Source: Orientallactaga sibirica
Lineage: Eukaryota; Chordata; Mammalia; Rodentia; Dipodidae
NCBI GenBank assembly: GCA_036365145.1
Contig: JAEOAD010000004.1
Coordinates: 52,789,001-52,853,000, forward strand
Length of the DNA: 64,000 bases
Direction of reading: 5' to 3'
Position 1 is the first letter of the stretch. Every line of letters begins with the position of its first letter. The notes below the pieces were generated by a model that ran no database searches, was not told the origin of the DNA, and worked only from the letters and a program-made list of their open reading frames with translations. Positions 42,835 through 54,405 of this stretch are shown here, piece after piece. A program made the position numbers and the translations under genes.

Positions 42835-43268
42835 GATAGTAATGGAAGCAGGTAAGATGTTAATTTTGTAAAATTCTCTAATTATAAGAGCATAATTCTT
42901 TATGAGAGCACATATTGAAATAATTTAGAGCCTTAAAACGAGGGTAAATTTGTAATTGATACAGGAATTAGCACACAAATTAAGGATACTGAAAGAGTAG
43001 TGAAACATGCTACAAAATTTGAGTCATTAGGCAAAGGTTAGTGGATTTTTCAGTTACACATGGCAGCAACGAACAGCCATTTAAATACCACGTGGTTCCA
43101 GTGAGTCAGAGATGAAGAAGATGTGTACCACAGAAAATGTAAATACTTTTTTATGAAAATAAACTATTAGAACTTCTCTTCATTTTTATTTTTAATTCTT
43201 GAGATTTGTTAGGATTTCTTAGATGAGTTCAATTTATCAAAGTTTATATCTCCTAGAAAAAGTTTCTA
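42835..43268. other. single-copy AT-rich sequence
   Basis: No feature recognised. Confidence 0.4.
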
Positions 43269-43520
43269 GGGCTGAAGAGATGGCTTAGCAGTTAAGCACT
43301 TGCCTGTGAAGCCTCAGGACTCCAGTTAGAGGCTCAATTCCCCAGTACCCACGTAAGCCAGATGCACAAGGTGGCACATGCATCTGGAATTCTTTTGCAG
43401 TGGCTGGAGGCCCTGGCATGCTCATTCTCTATCTGCCTCTCTCTCTCTCTCTCTCCCTCTCTCTCTTTCTCTCTCTCTCTGTCGCTCTCAAATAAATAAA
43501 CCAAAAAAATAAAAAAAAAA
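43269..43520 (+). mobile_element. tRNA-like SINE (DIP-like), best preserved copy
   Basis: Head GGGCTGAAGAGATGGCTTAG with CAGTTAAGCACTTGCCTGTG, B-box-like GGCTCAATTCCCCAGTACCC, body CAGATGCACAAGGTGGCACA, a (CT)n of about 60 bp and tail CAAATAAATAAACC plus A-rich end. It is a good reference copy for the family in this window. Confidence 0.95.
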
Positions 43521-43626
43521 GAATTAACCATTACAGCAGTTTCCTTTATATAAGATGAAGTTTCCATGATGGGACAAGTGTTTCTTCTCCTGTGAAGGTT
43601 CACACACTATTGGTGCCTATCTTAGC

Positions 43627-44128
43627 TGTCTTAGTTACTTTCTTGATGCTATAACAAAAACCTGACAAATGCTTACAATTAAGGTCACAGTCCAGCAAAC
43701 AAGGAAGGTACGGTGGTGGGAGCATGAAGCAGATGGTCACAGGAGGCAGAGACTGATGAATGCTAGTACTGACCTCTCTTTCTGTTTTGTTTGTTTGTTT
43801 GGTTATTTGAAGTAGGGTATGGCTCTACCCCAGGCTGACCTGGAATTCACTATGTAATCTCAGGGTGGCCTTGAACTCACTGCAGTCCTTCTACCTCTGC
43901 CTCCCAAGTGCTGGGATTAAAGGTGTGTGCCACTATGCCTGGCTTCTTTCTGCTTTTTATTCTTTCCAGGATCCCAGACTATGGAAGAGTGCCACCCACA
44001 GATAACATGGGTCTTCCCAAGTCAATTCACTTAATCTAGATAATCCGTTAAAGGCACACCTTGTGGATTGTTTCCTAGGTGGCTCTAGATCCTGTCAAGT
44101 TGACAGTCAGTATAAATAATCACAACCT
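43627..44128 (-). mobile_element. MaLR/MT-like LTR split by a B1
   Basis: The left arm has CTGTCTTAGTTACTTTCTTG and GAGGCAGAGACTGATGAATG. The right arm has TTCCAGGATCCCAGAC, CTAGATCCTGTCAAGTTGAC and an end near AATAATCACAACC. The arms become contiguous once the B1 at 43785-43945 is removed. Confidence 0.78.
43785..43945 (-). mobile_element. B1 SINE nested in an LTR, with target duplication
   Basis: B1 in reverse complement with a (GTTT)n tail (GTTTTGTTTGTTTGTTTGG). TCTTTCTG occurs at 43777-43784 and 43946-43953. Confidence 0.94.
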
Positions 44129-44769
44129 AACATCACTTGCATGACTTTTCCGTGGTATCACACACATATCAGAAGGACTGGCTTGAAGTCAATATTGGGC
44201 ACAATTTAGGATTGGGACTGAATGTCCCTGCTGTTGTTCAGAATCTCCTTGATCTGGTAATTTCAAAGCTCTATAGCCTAAGGGTTGAGAACTGTACCAA
44301 GAGTCTGAGGTCTCATTCTGGCAGACTTCTGTGCCAGATGTGAATGATGGGACAGCATGGCTTAACTTCCTACCCGCATTATAAAGGTACATGTGCTCAT
44401 TGGACATTTTACTATAACCCAAAAAGTCCGGAGACATCATCATAGTATAGTAAAGAACACATCTTGCTGATGACTAACCAGAGCTACAAAGGCAGGCAAG
44501 AGATAAGTAAGGATTCACTATGACAGTACAGATATCAATGGATCAGGGACACTAAAAAAAAAAAAATCTGAGAATATAAAATAGTAAAAGAGAGGCATAA
44601 GAACAAGGAGCTTTTATTTGAGAATATAATTTCAGGATCTGAGCTCATTTATGGCAGCTTTAATGCAATTTTAGGTGGTTCAAAATGAAGGAGAGGCAGA
44701 TTATTATTTTAAGTTGTTTTGCTTTTTGAAAAAGCTATACAATTTAATGGATTAAAAGTCAAATTAGGA
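44129..44769. other. single-copy sequence
   Basis: No feature recognised. The frames at 44137-44443 overlap on both strands and show no domain. Confidence 0.4.
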
Positions 44770-44980
44770 AGCCAGAGAGACAGCACAGTGAATGAAGTGC
44801 TCAGCATACAAGGATGAGGCCTGATTTGGGGGCTGTCAGCACTCAGGTAAAATGCTGGGCATGGTGATATATTTTACAATCCCAGCACTGAAAGGACAGA
44901 GACAGATTCTTGGGATTTAGCTTGTGAAGCTGAATTGGTGAGTACTGGCTTCATCAAGAAGCATTGTTTCAAAAGTATGG
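44770..44980 (+). mobile_element. B4-like SINE (ID plus B1)
   Basis: An ID-like head (GCCAGAGAGACAGCACAGTGA) is followed by a B1-like half (GCTGGGCATGGTGATATATT, ACAATCCCAGCACTGAAAGG). It immediately precedes a DIP-like SINE in the same orientation. Confidence 0.75.
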
Positions 44981-44983
44981 TGG

Positions 44984-45133
44984 GGCTGGAGAGATGGCTC
45001 CATGGTTTATGGCTTTTTTACAAAGCCTGATCTCTGTAGTTAAATTCCCCAGTACCCACATAAAGCCAGATGCACAAAGTGACACAGGTGCCTGGAGTTC
45101 ATTTGTAGTGGCAGGAAGCTCTGGCATATCCAT

Positions 45134-45164
<31 letters not shown>

Positions 45165-45205
45165 ATTTATATCTCTCTGAAATAAATAAGTAAAATATAA
45201 AAAAT
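44984..45205 (+). mobile_element. tRNA-like SINE (DIP-like)
   Basis: Head GGGGCTGGAGAGATGGCTCC, body CCAGATGCACAAAGTGACAC, (TC)n at 45134-45162 and tail TGAAATAAATAAG. Confidence 0.93.
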
Positions 45206-48200
45206 TATGGGGAAAAGCACTCCAGTTTGACACCTGATACTGACCTCTACATACAGACACAAGTGTGTAGGCACACTCGTATACACACATACCTCTACAT
45301 ATATACAAACATCTACACACACACACACATATACACACAAACACATATCCAATACACATATACACATGCAAATAAAGGTCAAATCAGATTTTTATCCTCT
45401 ACAAAATCCTTGCGGACATTGATTTCCTTTTCAAAATTTGGTAAATTATTTATGGACTCTTCTGTTGATAGGATCTAGTAAACAGGAAGCTAGATGACTT
45501 GACTACAAAAATTCCACAAAATCCTGAAAAAGAGAACAATGCAATAAGAACTATCGCATAATCTCCTATAGCTGAGGAAATTACAGACCATCTGGTGGGT
45601 ATTCAAAGCAAGGTTGCTATTACAATGCTGATTATATTTGTTGGATTTTGTAGGAGAAATCTCATTTACGTTCATCAGGGCTCCCTAACTGATGCCTGGG
45701 ACCAAGACAGTCAATATAATTTAATACTCGGTACAGAATTACCTTGCATTAATAAGTTCTTGAGAGTCCTTGGTTCTAATTTGACATTAAATGTGAGACA
45801 CAGCAAATGATTTTGTGAATTTATTCTATGAAAATCTCATAGATTGCCATGGTTAGAGTTTCTCCACTTAGCCCATTGTAAATTAAAAAGCCACAGGAGA
45901 GTAAGTCTTCTCAGTTCACAAGATCATGTTTGGTGTTCAGTGAAGCTCAAATTGATCATATCTTTGTTTTAATAACATATTTCAATAACATCCTCATTAG
46001 CTTGCTTTAGGATTCTCAATTTTCATGGTGCTGTGTTGGTTGTAATGAAAATAGCTTGTCAAACACATAATATTTCATATTGTCTTATTTAATTTGTAAC
46101 TTCAGTCTTAACTTGCTGCTGAATTGTCTGCAGAAATTAGCAAATGGAGGTGATAGGATTATGATCATTATAAATATAAGGTGATAAATCACTAACATTC
46201 ACCCTTACCCTAAGACTTTGAACAGCAAGTGGAGATTGTCAAGTTAAAGATTTCTGTCTGAAACTGTATAAGTAATAACAGCCAAACCACAGAATCAGCA
46301 AACAAACTCGGGACTGTGAATCGTTTCTTGTCTCTCTGGCTATGAAAATTTCATATATAGTTGTTTTATTTGTATTTGTTTCTGGGGTGTCTGAATTTCA
46401 GGTGATACAGTGTGCAATGGTTTTAATCCAGATGGGCTTAAATAAGAACTAAATGTCTGATTCAGCCACCATGAGTTACAATTTGCAATCACAGGCAAGC
46501 ATTAGAAATTTTACCTATGTTTTGATTTCACTTATTTCTAATAGGTGCCTGAATTGTGATAACCTGTAAATGATAATTGTCAGAAAGTTTGAATTCACAA
46601 TATTTTTACTCTGTGAGGAGAGAAAAAAAAAGAAGGATTTTTCATGTCTCTCAGATATATTGGTCTATTCTCCAAATGACAGGTTCCTGACTGATCAACT
46701 GTACCACCTGCTACTAAAGCTCAGTAATATTAGTCTGTGGAATGGTTTCATTCTCTTCTCACACCTCAGAGATCTTGCGCTCAACCCCAGGCATCCCTTG
46801 TGTGTTTAAATCAGCTTAACGGCTCACACGGTGTGCTGATTTCCTTGTAGGCCTCTGTTTTCTCAAAAAGTGATCACCTTTTGCCAATGCCCTCGGGATT
46901 AAACAGGGCAGTCTGGTTTTCCTTTTCTGCATTGGCTATACCTTTGTAGTCAATAAAAGACTAACTAGAAAAGAATCAGCTGATGAGAGAATCAATCTTC
47001 TGGAAGCCTCCCCACAGTTTTCTCATCATTTTTGTACCGTCTGTCATCTCAGATTGTAAAATGGAAACCAAAACTCAGTATGTGGGAAGACTTTCACTGC
47101 TCCTTGTTAACAAAAACAGTAAGACAGGGGTTTTGATCTTACGAGTGTATAGGTAAACAGTAAGCTGTAAGTGCACACTCTTGAAGTGGCTTTTCTCTGT
47201 TTCTAATGGAGGTTTGCAAAGAATTATCAAAGTGGTATCAAAAAGGTCTCCCAGCATACTGTAGTGTGGATATCCATTCTGAGGAGGTCAGGTTAAACCC
47301 GAAGGTCTTGGATACGACAGTGCTGGGGTATCTTGTGCTACAGCAGCAGTACTTTATGCTTCTTCATAGCAGTCAGAGGAGAGGAGAAATGCTAAAAGGC
47401 TCTTTTCTGCATTTTATAGCAGGTTATACTGCCTTAATTTATTGCTGCAACATTACATTTTAAATCAAATGACATTTTGTCTCATTTAACTTTTATTTGA
47501 ACAATTTTATCTCACATAACTTGCTTTTTCATAGAATAATCACAAATGTGTAGAAATACATTCAGATTACTTTGGCAGATAAAGGTCATTTGTTCTTACA
47601 ACTCATTGTCTATATTTTCTCCATAATCGCAGAATTAGGAAATGATTTTCCTTCTGCTCTCACTTCAGGATTTTCAGTCTTGTTTATAACTTGAGAGTGC
47701 AGCAGGGAGAAGGCTTAAAACTCACAACTGCTTCATTAAAATGTAAACAAGAGTTCAAAATTTTTTGTTAGTTTAGGCTTTTAGTCACTTATCATGCTAT
47801 CAAGGTATTTAGGTTATCCCTCTGGTAATATGTTACACACCTTTAACAAATATAAAGTGTATCTTTAAACCTGTGGGATCCTCTGTAGATTCCTGAAGTA
47901 TGTGCTACATCACTGAATTATGAAGAAGTAAAAGGTTGTCATTACTCCTTTTCAGTGTCATTGAAAAAGCTCCATGATTACTGATTTCTGCAACTTTGAC
48001 TGTGATTTTGTTAGAATAAGGCTGCATTTCTGTCATCCTCATTAGCTCATTTCTTATTAGAAATCTGAGAATACCAATATTATATTTTATATTATGAACA
48101 TATTTAAAATATTTGGATATGTGCATGGATCTGTATGAAAATAATACTATACAAAGCAGAAAAATATCCATCAAGGATTTCTACCTATATGGAACTTATT

Positions 48201-48694
48201 TTGGCTTAAATTATACATGAAATTTTCTTCTAAAATGGAAATATAATATTCCTAAGCCCCTCTTTCTATTGTCAAGTTTACTTAACATCAATACTGATTT
48301 GCCATTCATACATTTCTTATAATTTCTATGGATTGATTGTTTATAAGGTATATACTCTCTTCCTGGGCAATTTGTAATTAATTTTTGGATGAACACAGCA
48401 GTTTCAAGTTACTCAAACAACCTAATGAAAATGTGGCAGAAAATAGTCTCTATTTTTAGTTTGGTTAATGTTTGATACTGTTTCTTTTTTTATTGTAAAT
48501 TACCTTTTCAACTTCAAATTTAATCTGTATTTCAGCCTTTTTCTTCCATTTGCTTATAATAGTTAAGATATCCTGAGACACTAAATAGGCTTTTATTTAT
48601 TTTGCTTCCTCATTGCTCATTGTTTTTACAGTATTTTTAGTGTTTCTTTGAAACAAAAAAGACTGAATATCATGGTGGCAAATTCCCTACCTGC
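45206..48694. other. longest stretch without a recognised repeat (3.5 kb)
   Basis: A CA-rich patch (about 45300-45370) is the only repeat seen. The remainder has ordinary base composition. The frames present are all under 90 residues, overlap on both strands and match nothing I know. Lack of insertions can be chance, but it makes this the best place in the window to look for conserved noncoding sequence. Confidence 0.45.
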
Positions 48695-50104
48695 AACAGA
48701 CTCCAGGGGAAGCTCCAAGATGCAGGAAAAAAATGACACCATGAGCAGAGGGTGGACATCACCCTCTGGCCAACATCAGGTGGACAACAGCAATAGGACA
48801 GTGTGCCAACAATACACTGCCTCTTGGAGGTGTTAATTCCCAAATCTCTATCATCTGGGAACCTAGCATTCAGAACACCTAAGTTTGTGGGGACACCTGA
48901 ATCAAACCACCACATTCTGCCCCTGGCCCCCATAAACTGATAACCATACATTATGTAAAATGCAATGCATTAATCCAGCTTTAAAAGTCTCCATAGTCTT
49001 TATCAATTCCAATGATGTTCATACATCCCCATAATCTAAATATTTTAACTGAGCCATGATACCAAAATCCTCCCCCAAAAAAAAAAAAAACCCATAATGG
49101 CAGAGAATAAAACACTCACACTGCAATAGAAGGCATTGGGCATAGCAAAGAAATATCCAGCCAATACAAGATTTAAAACAACCAGGGCAAACATCAAACT
49201 CTGTAGTTTCAAGTTCAATAACTTTAATCGGTGATAAATCTCCAAGTCTGATAACTCTAACCAGCAACAAGTCTCTGGAGTTCCAATTCCGCCCCTCTAG
49301 CTAGGCTACTCACTGTCCTGGAAAACTTCATCCAGGACCGGCAGATTTCCTTAGTAACCATCTCGTGACTCCTGCAGCTCCACTGGATCTCCACTGTAAT
49401 CTACTGTCCATCCTCATGGCTCCATCAGGTGTCCATGCAGGCATCCCACAACATGCTCCACACCGCCCATGACCATTTCCAAAACACAAGACTATGTTGC
49501 AAATTCAATGGCCCTCTCTTTCCTGCATTTCTTATACTCCATAAAATTTGTTAATCCAAGGGGGAATAAAGCAGACTTTGAAGAACAGGCCACTCCTTGA
49601 GCACACAGGCCTCTTCAAGAGTCTGCATCTGCCTATTGACCCAATCTCAAAGGTTGTAATCTCTCATACAATTACAGCTGAACAGTCAGCAGTTTCAGCC
49701 CCAAAATTTCTTTCTGTGCCATATTCCTTTGCTCACACCAGTCCGTTTTTATTCAATGCAACCATGCATGCACAGCTCCTCAGTACATGGCCATAACAGC
49801 AAGCCTTTCATACACAGTCCGGACAAAGCTCCTTTTTACCTTCATAAGCCAAACATCACAATCCATAGTTCTTACTGCATTCAGGTCTTGCAACTCTGAC
49901 AAGAATAGTCCACCAAATTGTACTTACAGCATTGCAAGGCATCTCTTAGGCCAAGGTTTCAAATCCTTCCACATTCCTCTTGAAAATCAGCTCCGAATAC
50001 AATACACTTTCTCATGAAGGTGTTAATTCTCAAATGTCCATGAGCTAGGAACTTAACATTCAGAATGCCTAAGTTTATGGGGGACACCTGAATCAAACCA
50101 CCAC
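48695..50104 (-). mobile_element. second ERVL-MaLR provirus, both LTRs damaged
   Basis: The 3' LTR (48695-48914) lacks its own 3' end and about 70 internal bases. About 1.08 kb of internal sequence (48915-49998) is colinear with 41354-42440 of the first provirus. It then joins directly to a 105-bp LTR piece (50000-50104), so the PBS and most of the 5' LTR were lost in one deletion. It retains a polypurine tract. Confidence 0.9.
48915..48931 (-). other. polypurine tract of the MaLR provirus
   Basis: On the minus strand a 17-base purine-rich run (GGGGGCCAGGGGCAGAA) lies directly upstream of the 3' LTR, the expected second-strand primer. The first provirus lacks the matching bases. Confidence 0.78.
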
Positions 50105-50379
50105 GATATATAAGGAATATACAGCTTCTAAACAACATAAAAAAGTTTTTTTCTCTTAGTTATACCAGATGTACCTTATTTAGAGAAATAAGAAAAACAT
50201 ATAATTAAATCATGCAAATATGTGTGTATTTAATAATTTGGATTTCACAAAATACATATAATATTAATCACATTCTTTTTGACAGTAACCTGTATTTTCC
50301 ATGGAAAATTAAGGAAAATCTTCATGTTTAATGACCTTACCTTCAAGGTTTTCATTTATTTAGCGAAAGCTCTTATTTT

Positions 50380-50522
50380 TTTTTTTTTAAGACAAGGTCT
50401 TGCTCTGGAGCTCTGGGTAGCTTGTAACCCATTGTGTACCCCATGATGGACTCAGTGCCATGACAAAATTCTCCTGCATCAGCTACCTGAATTCTGAGAC
50501 TTCTGGTGTGAGCCATGATTTG
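50380..50522 (-). mobile_element. old B1-like SINE
   Basis: AAGACAAGGTCTTGCTCTGG, CTGGGTAGCTTGTAACCC and a decayed TTCTGGTGTGAGCCATG end, preceded by poly-T. Confidence 0.7.
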
Positions 50523-51584
50523 TAAAGTCCAAGTTTACTTGCCTCTGCTTTTTTTGAAGAAGTTGTCTTCCCATGAAAGATCTTGTTTTCCTCCAATTAT
50601 ATGTGTTGGTTATAATAATTGACTGTTTTGGCATAGGTCAAAATCCTAAGGTGTTCTATTCTTTAGTCAGTTAATGAGGTAGGCCAATGTGAATCCTGCC
50701 TGGTTGCTCATCTTTGTAACTTAGGTTACAGAGGTTAGTAGCATCTACACTGTGTAGAACAGGTGTAAAAAAAGAGGTGAAAAGGCTCATGGGAAGCCCA
50801 CAGAAAACCAAAAGCAGCTGTGAAATTATTGTTTATATTCTTGACCTTTTTTTACACAAGGGCATACATAATGTGGTATAAAACAATGCCTAAGGCACCA
50901 ATGTAATTCTTCCTTAGACCTGAGGAAGGTACTCTACTACTTAGCTAAATTCCTTTTTCAGCCTTGTCTCTAAACCAGTATCTTAAACAAAGCAAAACAA
51001 CAACAAAAAATAAAAATAAAAAACAGGTCCACTTTACTAGAGATTAGTCCTTATCACAAGGGAAACAGGTTCTGTGATGAGAGACTACAAAATGTTTCCC
51101 AAGTATCCAACTTCAATATTTTCCTTTTGCTCGTTGATAATGTTGGGTAAGTACATAGCTATGGAGCACTAGAGTGGGTTTCAGGCTCTCTTGCAGCTAA
51201 CTATAATCTGTGAGCAACTGCATTCAAGCCAGATATGGAAGTGATAAGTACAACTTCTGGAACAACAAACTGAACACAAAGCCTCTTGTCTGGTACCTCC
51301 TCTAATCTGTCTTCTCTTGGCTATAACAAAAAAGGTTTATGGAGAGCTAATTTTTTTTTTATCTGGATGAGAAAACTTTGAAAAAGATTCTTAAACTGAG
51401 TGCCAAGACCCAAGAGATCTGTGTATGGAAGCCAGTGAGTTCACACACTTAGAAAGGAAAAGTATGTTAAATTTTTATCAACTTCTAACTGAAAATTAGC
51501 ATATTTTTTCATTATGAATCATATGCAAAATTTTAGTTTATTAGTATCTGGGCCTTTTCACCTATAGAAATATTAAGTCAATTC
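50523..51584. other. single-copy sequence
   Basis: No feature recognised. Confidence 0.4.
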
Positions 51585-51771
51585 CTCTTTCCTCCCTCCT
51601 TCCCTCACTCCTTCCCTTCCTTCCTTCCTTCCTTCCTTCCTTCCTTCCTTCCTTCCTTCCTTCCTTCCTTCCTTCCTTCCCCTTCCTTCCCTTCCCTTCC
51701 CTTCCCTTCCCTTCCCTTCCCTTCCCTTCCTTTCCTTTCCCCTCCCCTTCCTTTCTCCTTCCCTCCCTTTG
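51585..51771. repeat. (CTTC)n then (CCCTT)n pyrimidine tract
   Basis: A perfect TTCC array (about 51617-51680) passes into a CCCTT pentamer array (about 51680-51735). It lies directly at the 3' end of an antisense L1 3' UTR. Confidence 0.97.
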
Positions 51772-51831
51772 GATTTTTCTTTAATTCATTGACAATTTTG
51801 TACATGTATGTAATGCATTTTGATTACTTTG

Positions 51832-51835
<4 letters not shown>

Positions 51836-51862
<27 letters not shown>

Positions 51863-51998
51863 GAGGTAGGGTCTCACTCTGGCCCAGGCTGACCTGGAAT
51901 TCACTCTGTATTCTCAGGGTGGCCTTGAACTCACGGCAATCCTCCTACCTCTGCCTCCTGAGTCCTGGGATTAAAGGTGTGTGCCACCATGCCCAGCT
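51836..51998 (-). mobile_element. B1 SINE, young, with long perfect target duplication
   Basis: A poly-T of about 27 and a near-consensus B1 in reverse complement. A perfect 20-bp duplication flanks it (51816-51835 and 51999-52018), beginning CATTTTGATTAC. The long intact duplication suggests a recent insertion. Confidence 0.97.
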
Positions 51999-52090
51999 CA
52001 TTTTGATTACTTTGTCTTGTCCCCCTCTGTATCTTTCTCCCACTGAACAACTGAACCCCCTTCTTTCCAACTAGTTTCTCTTCTACTTGT

Positions 52091-52095
<5 letters not shown>

Positions 52096-52128
<33 letters not shown>
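52096..52128. repeat. (TG)n microsatellite
   Basis: About 16 TG units lie inside the L1 3' UTR. Confidence 0.97.
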
Positions 52129-52132
<4 letters not shown>

Positions 52133-52421
52133 TTAATTAGGGTTGTCTGCATGAACATGGGTTTGAGATTATTTACCAGGTATGAGAGTCCTAATAGTGG
52201 CTATACAACTGAAGAAAATGTCTCCCTTCCTTAAAATCATTAACTGCCAATAACTCCTCATGGAAGAACGGTAGACATGAGCAATTCCACCATCTATGAC
52301 AGAATGTTGATGGGCCCTTTGTTGTGACAGTAATGAAAATTACTGTCAACTCATGCCTTGAGGGGCCATGACATCCAGAATACAGCATTCCATAGCACTT
52401 CTCCCCATTCTATAGCTTTTT

Positions 52422-52498
52422 CTTCCTTCCTCCCTCCCTCCCACCCTCTCTCTCTCTTATTTCTTTCTTTCCTCTTTCTTTCTTTCTTTCTTTCTTTC

Positions 52499-52534
<36 letters not shown>

Positions 52535-52560
52535 TCCATCTTTCTGTCTGTCTTTTTTTT
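52422..52560. repeat. (TTCC)n/(TTTC)n pyrimidine tract
   Basis: Mixed TTCC and CCCT repeats, then (TTTC)n to about 52540, ending in CTTTCTGTCTGTC. It sits at the 5' side of the antisense L1, mirroring the tract at 51585. Confidence 0.95.
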
Positions 52561-52672
52561 TCTATGGGAATATCCTTATGTTGCTCAGACTGGTCTCAAT
52601 CTTCTAGGAGCAAGTGATCCCATCTCTTAAGCTTCCCAAGCATCTGGGGTGACAAGCATAGGGCTCTGTACC
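52561..52672 (-). mobile_element. old B1/7SL-like SINE
   Basis: TATGTTGCTCAGACTGGTCTC, AGCAAGTGATCCCATCTC and GCATCTGGGGTGACAAGCA are the antisense signature of an old 7SL-derived monomer. Confidence 0.75.
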
Positions 52673-52852
52673 CTTTAATGATAGTTGAAGATATCACAAA
52701 TAATTTTCCTGCTAATCCTTAGAGAGACACTTTAATAGTTTTTACACAAACTACTTAATCTTGATATTTAATATCCCAATAAAAACACATATTACTATAT
52801 CATAAATATTTCTATAATATTTGCCTCATTCTATTTGTTATTATTGCATATT

Positions 52853-53203
52853 TGTGATAAAATTTCTGACAGAAGCAACTTAAGACGGGGAAGATTTATC
52901 TTGGCCCATCATTTATGGGAGATTTCACTCCATCATGGTGAGGAAGGCATGGAAGAGCTTATCATGAAAGAAGTGTGAGCTAGTTCTCCTCACCAGTGAA
53001 CCAATAAGCAGAGCAAACACAGCCAGAACCAGAGAGGGAGTAAGTTCAAAATCCCACTGCGGAGATCTATTTTTTTTTTTTTTTAACCAGCCAAGCTACA
53101 CCTCCTGAAGTCTTCAAAACCTTCAAAATATGTCATAAGCTGGGCTCTAAATATTCACATATAAACTTAGGCTGAACATTTCAGATTAAAACAGGCTATA
53201 GGT
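52853..53203 (-). mobile_element. ERVL-MaLR solo LTR
   Basis: It matches the reverse complement of the 35776-36133 LTR in order: AGCAACTTAAGACGGGGAAG, TCATGGTGAGGAAGGCATGG, CTCCTCACCAGTGAACC. A short T run near 53070 is an internal expansion. Confidence 0.83.
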
Positions 53204-53404
53204 ATATTATAATATAAATCAGTCCCATTTGGAATCCTATTTATTTCATTGTATGCAATTAAAATATTACCAAATAAGGTATTCATAAAACATTTGTCTA
53301 CAGCCAATAAGGCCTATAGTTAAAATGATTAGGAGGCCTCACTGATTTTCTCATAGGCTTATTAAGTTGTTACTGGCCATACATGTTTCCCAGTGTTCTA
53401 GTAA

Positions 53405-53795
53405 AATTGCTCCATGTAAGTTGGATGATTTAAAATAACAGACATTTATTGTCTCATTGCTCTAGAAACTCAGAAGTCCAAAGTTGAAGTGGTTACAAAG
53501 CCATACCCTGCCAAACAGCTTTTGGGGAGAAAACTACTTTGCTCTTTCTAGCTCCTAGTAACTCCTAAACATTTCAGGGTTTCTTAATGCATTACTTCAA
53601 AGTCTGCCTTCCTCTCTACATGGCCTTTCTTTGTGGCTGTATCTCACATTAACTTTCTGTTCTTTATAAGGCATCAATCTTATTGAATTAAAGGGTCACC
53701 CTCTCCCAACACTTAACTTCATCTTAAATGATTACCTTTGCAAAGATTCTATTTTTATATAAGATCGCATTTACTATTGTGGAGAGTTAAGACTT
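53405..53795 (-). mobile_element. MLT1-type MaLR LTR, ancient
   Basis: Antisense MLT1 order: TTTAAAATAACAGACATTTA, CTCAGAAGTCCAAAGTTGAA, TTATAAGGCATCAATCTTAT, ATTACCTTTGCAAAGATTC, GAGTTAAGACTTCAATA. This family predates rodents. Confidence 0.75.
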
Positions 53796-54126
53796 CAATA
53801 GTTACTTTGTGAATATGCAATTCAAATAATAACACTTGGGATAGACATAAATGTCTATGTAATTGAAATAATTCAATTTTGAAGCTTCTGTTTCAAAAAC
53901 AGCTTGTACCCAACAATATATACTTTATAACTAAAATTAAGTTGACTTCTCATTCAGATTTAGGTAAAGGAGCTCTTGAGGGTCTTTATTTTTTGCCCAA
54001 GCAAATAATTATGCCAAGCTTTTTTTTTTTTTTTTTTCCAGTTCAGGATAATCTGATCAAGTAACAAAATAATTCCTCTAGGACAGGAATACAGCCTAAA
54101 TTTTGTTTTTGTTAATAAAAATTTTA
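53796..54126. other. single-copy AT-rich sequence
   Basis: No feature recognised apart from short T runs. Confidence 0.4.
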
Positions 54127-54405
54127 TTGGAGGGCTATAGAGATGGCTTATCAGTTAATGTACTTGCATGCAAAGCCTAAGAATGCTTGTTGGAACCTCC
54201 AGGTCCCAAGTAGCCAAACACAAAACTGACATATGCATGCATTGTTGTACATGCGTACAAGGGGGTACACATGTCTAGAGTTTGTTCACAGTGGCTGGAA
54301 TGCCCTGGCACTCCCATTCTATCTCTCTCTCTGCCTCTTTTTCTCTCTCTCTCTCTCTCTATGTCTCTCTCTCAAAAATAAAATAAAAAAATTTAAAAAA
54401 ATTAT
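54127..54405 (+). mobile_element. tRNA-like SINE, long variant, plus strand
   Basis: Head GGGCTATAGAGATGGCTTATC. Between the CCAAACACAAAACTGACA region and TCTAGAGTTTGTTCACAGTG there is an extra segment (GCATTGTTGTACATGCGTAC and neighbours) equivalent to that in the 32795 and 39795 copies. (CT)n and an A-rich tail follow. Confidence 0.88.

Larger units (their letters stand above)
51772..52430 (-). mobile_element. L1 3' UTR (Lx-like) with nested B1
   Basis: It starts TTCATTGACAATTTTGTACATG (compare 11345), is interrupted by a B1 at 51836-51998, contains a (TG)n at 52096-52128 and continues to a pyrimidine tract. GCATGAACATGGGTTTGAGA and ACTCATGCCTTGAGGGGCC match the 11345-11835 copy. Confidence 0.82.

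Noticed and set aside
43269..43345. Functional tRNA gene in the SINE heads
   Set aside because: The tRNA-like heads lack a full cloverleaf and are always followed by the SINE body and tail.
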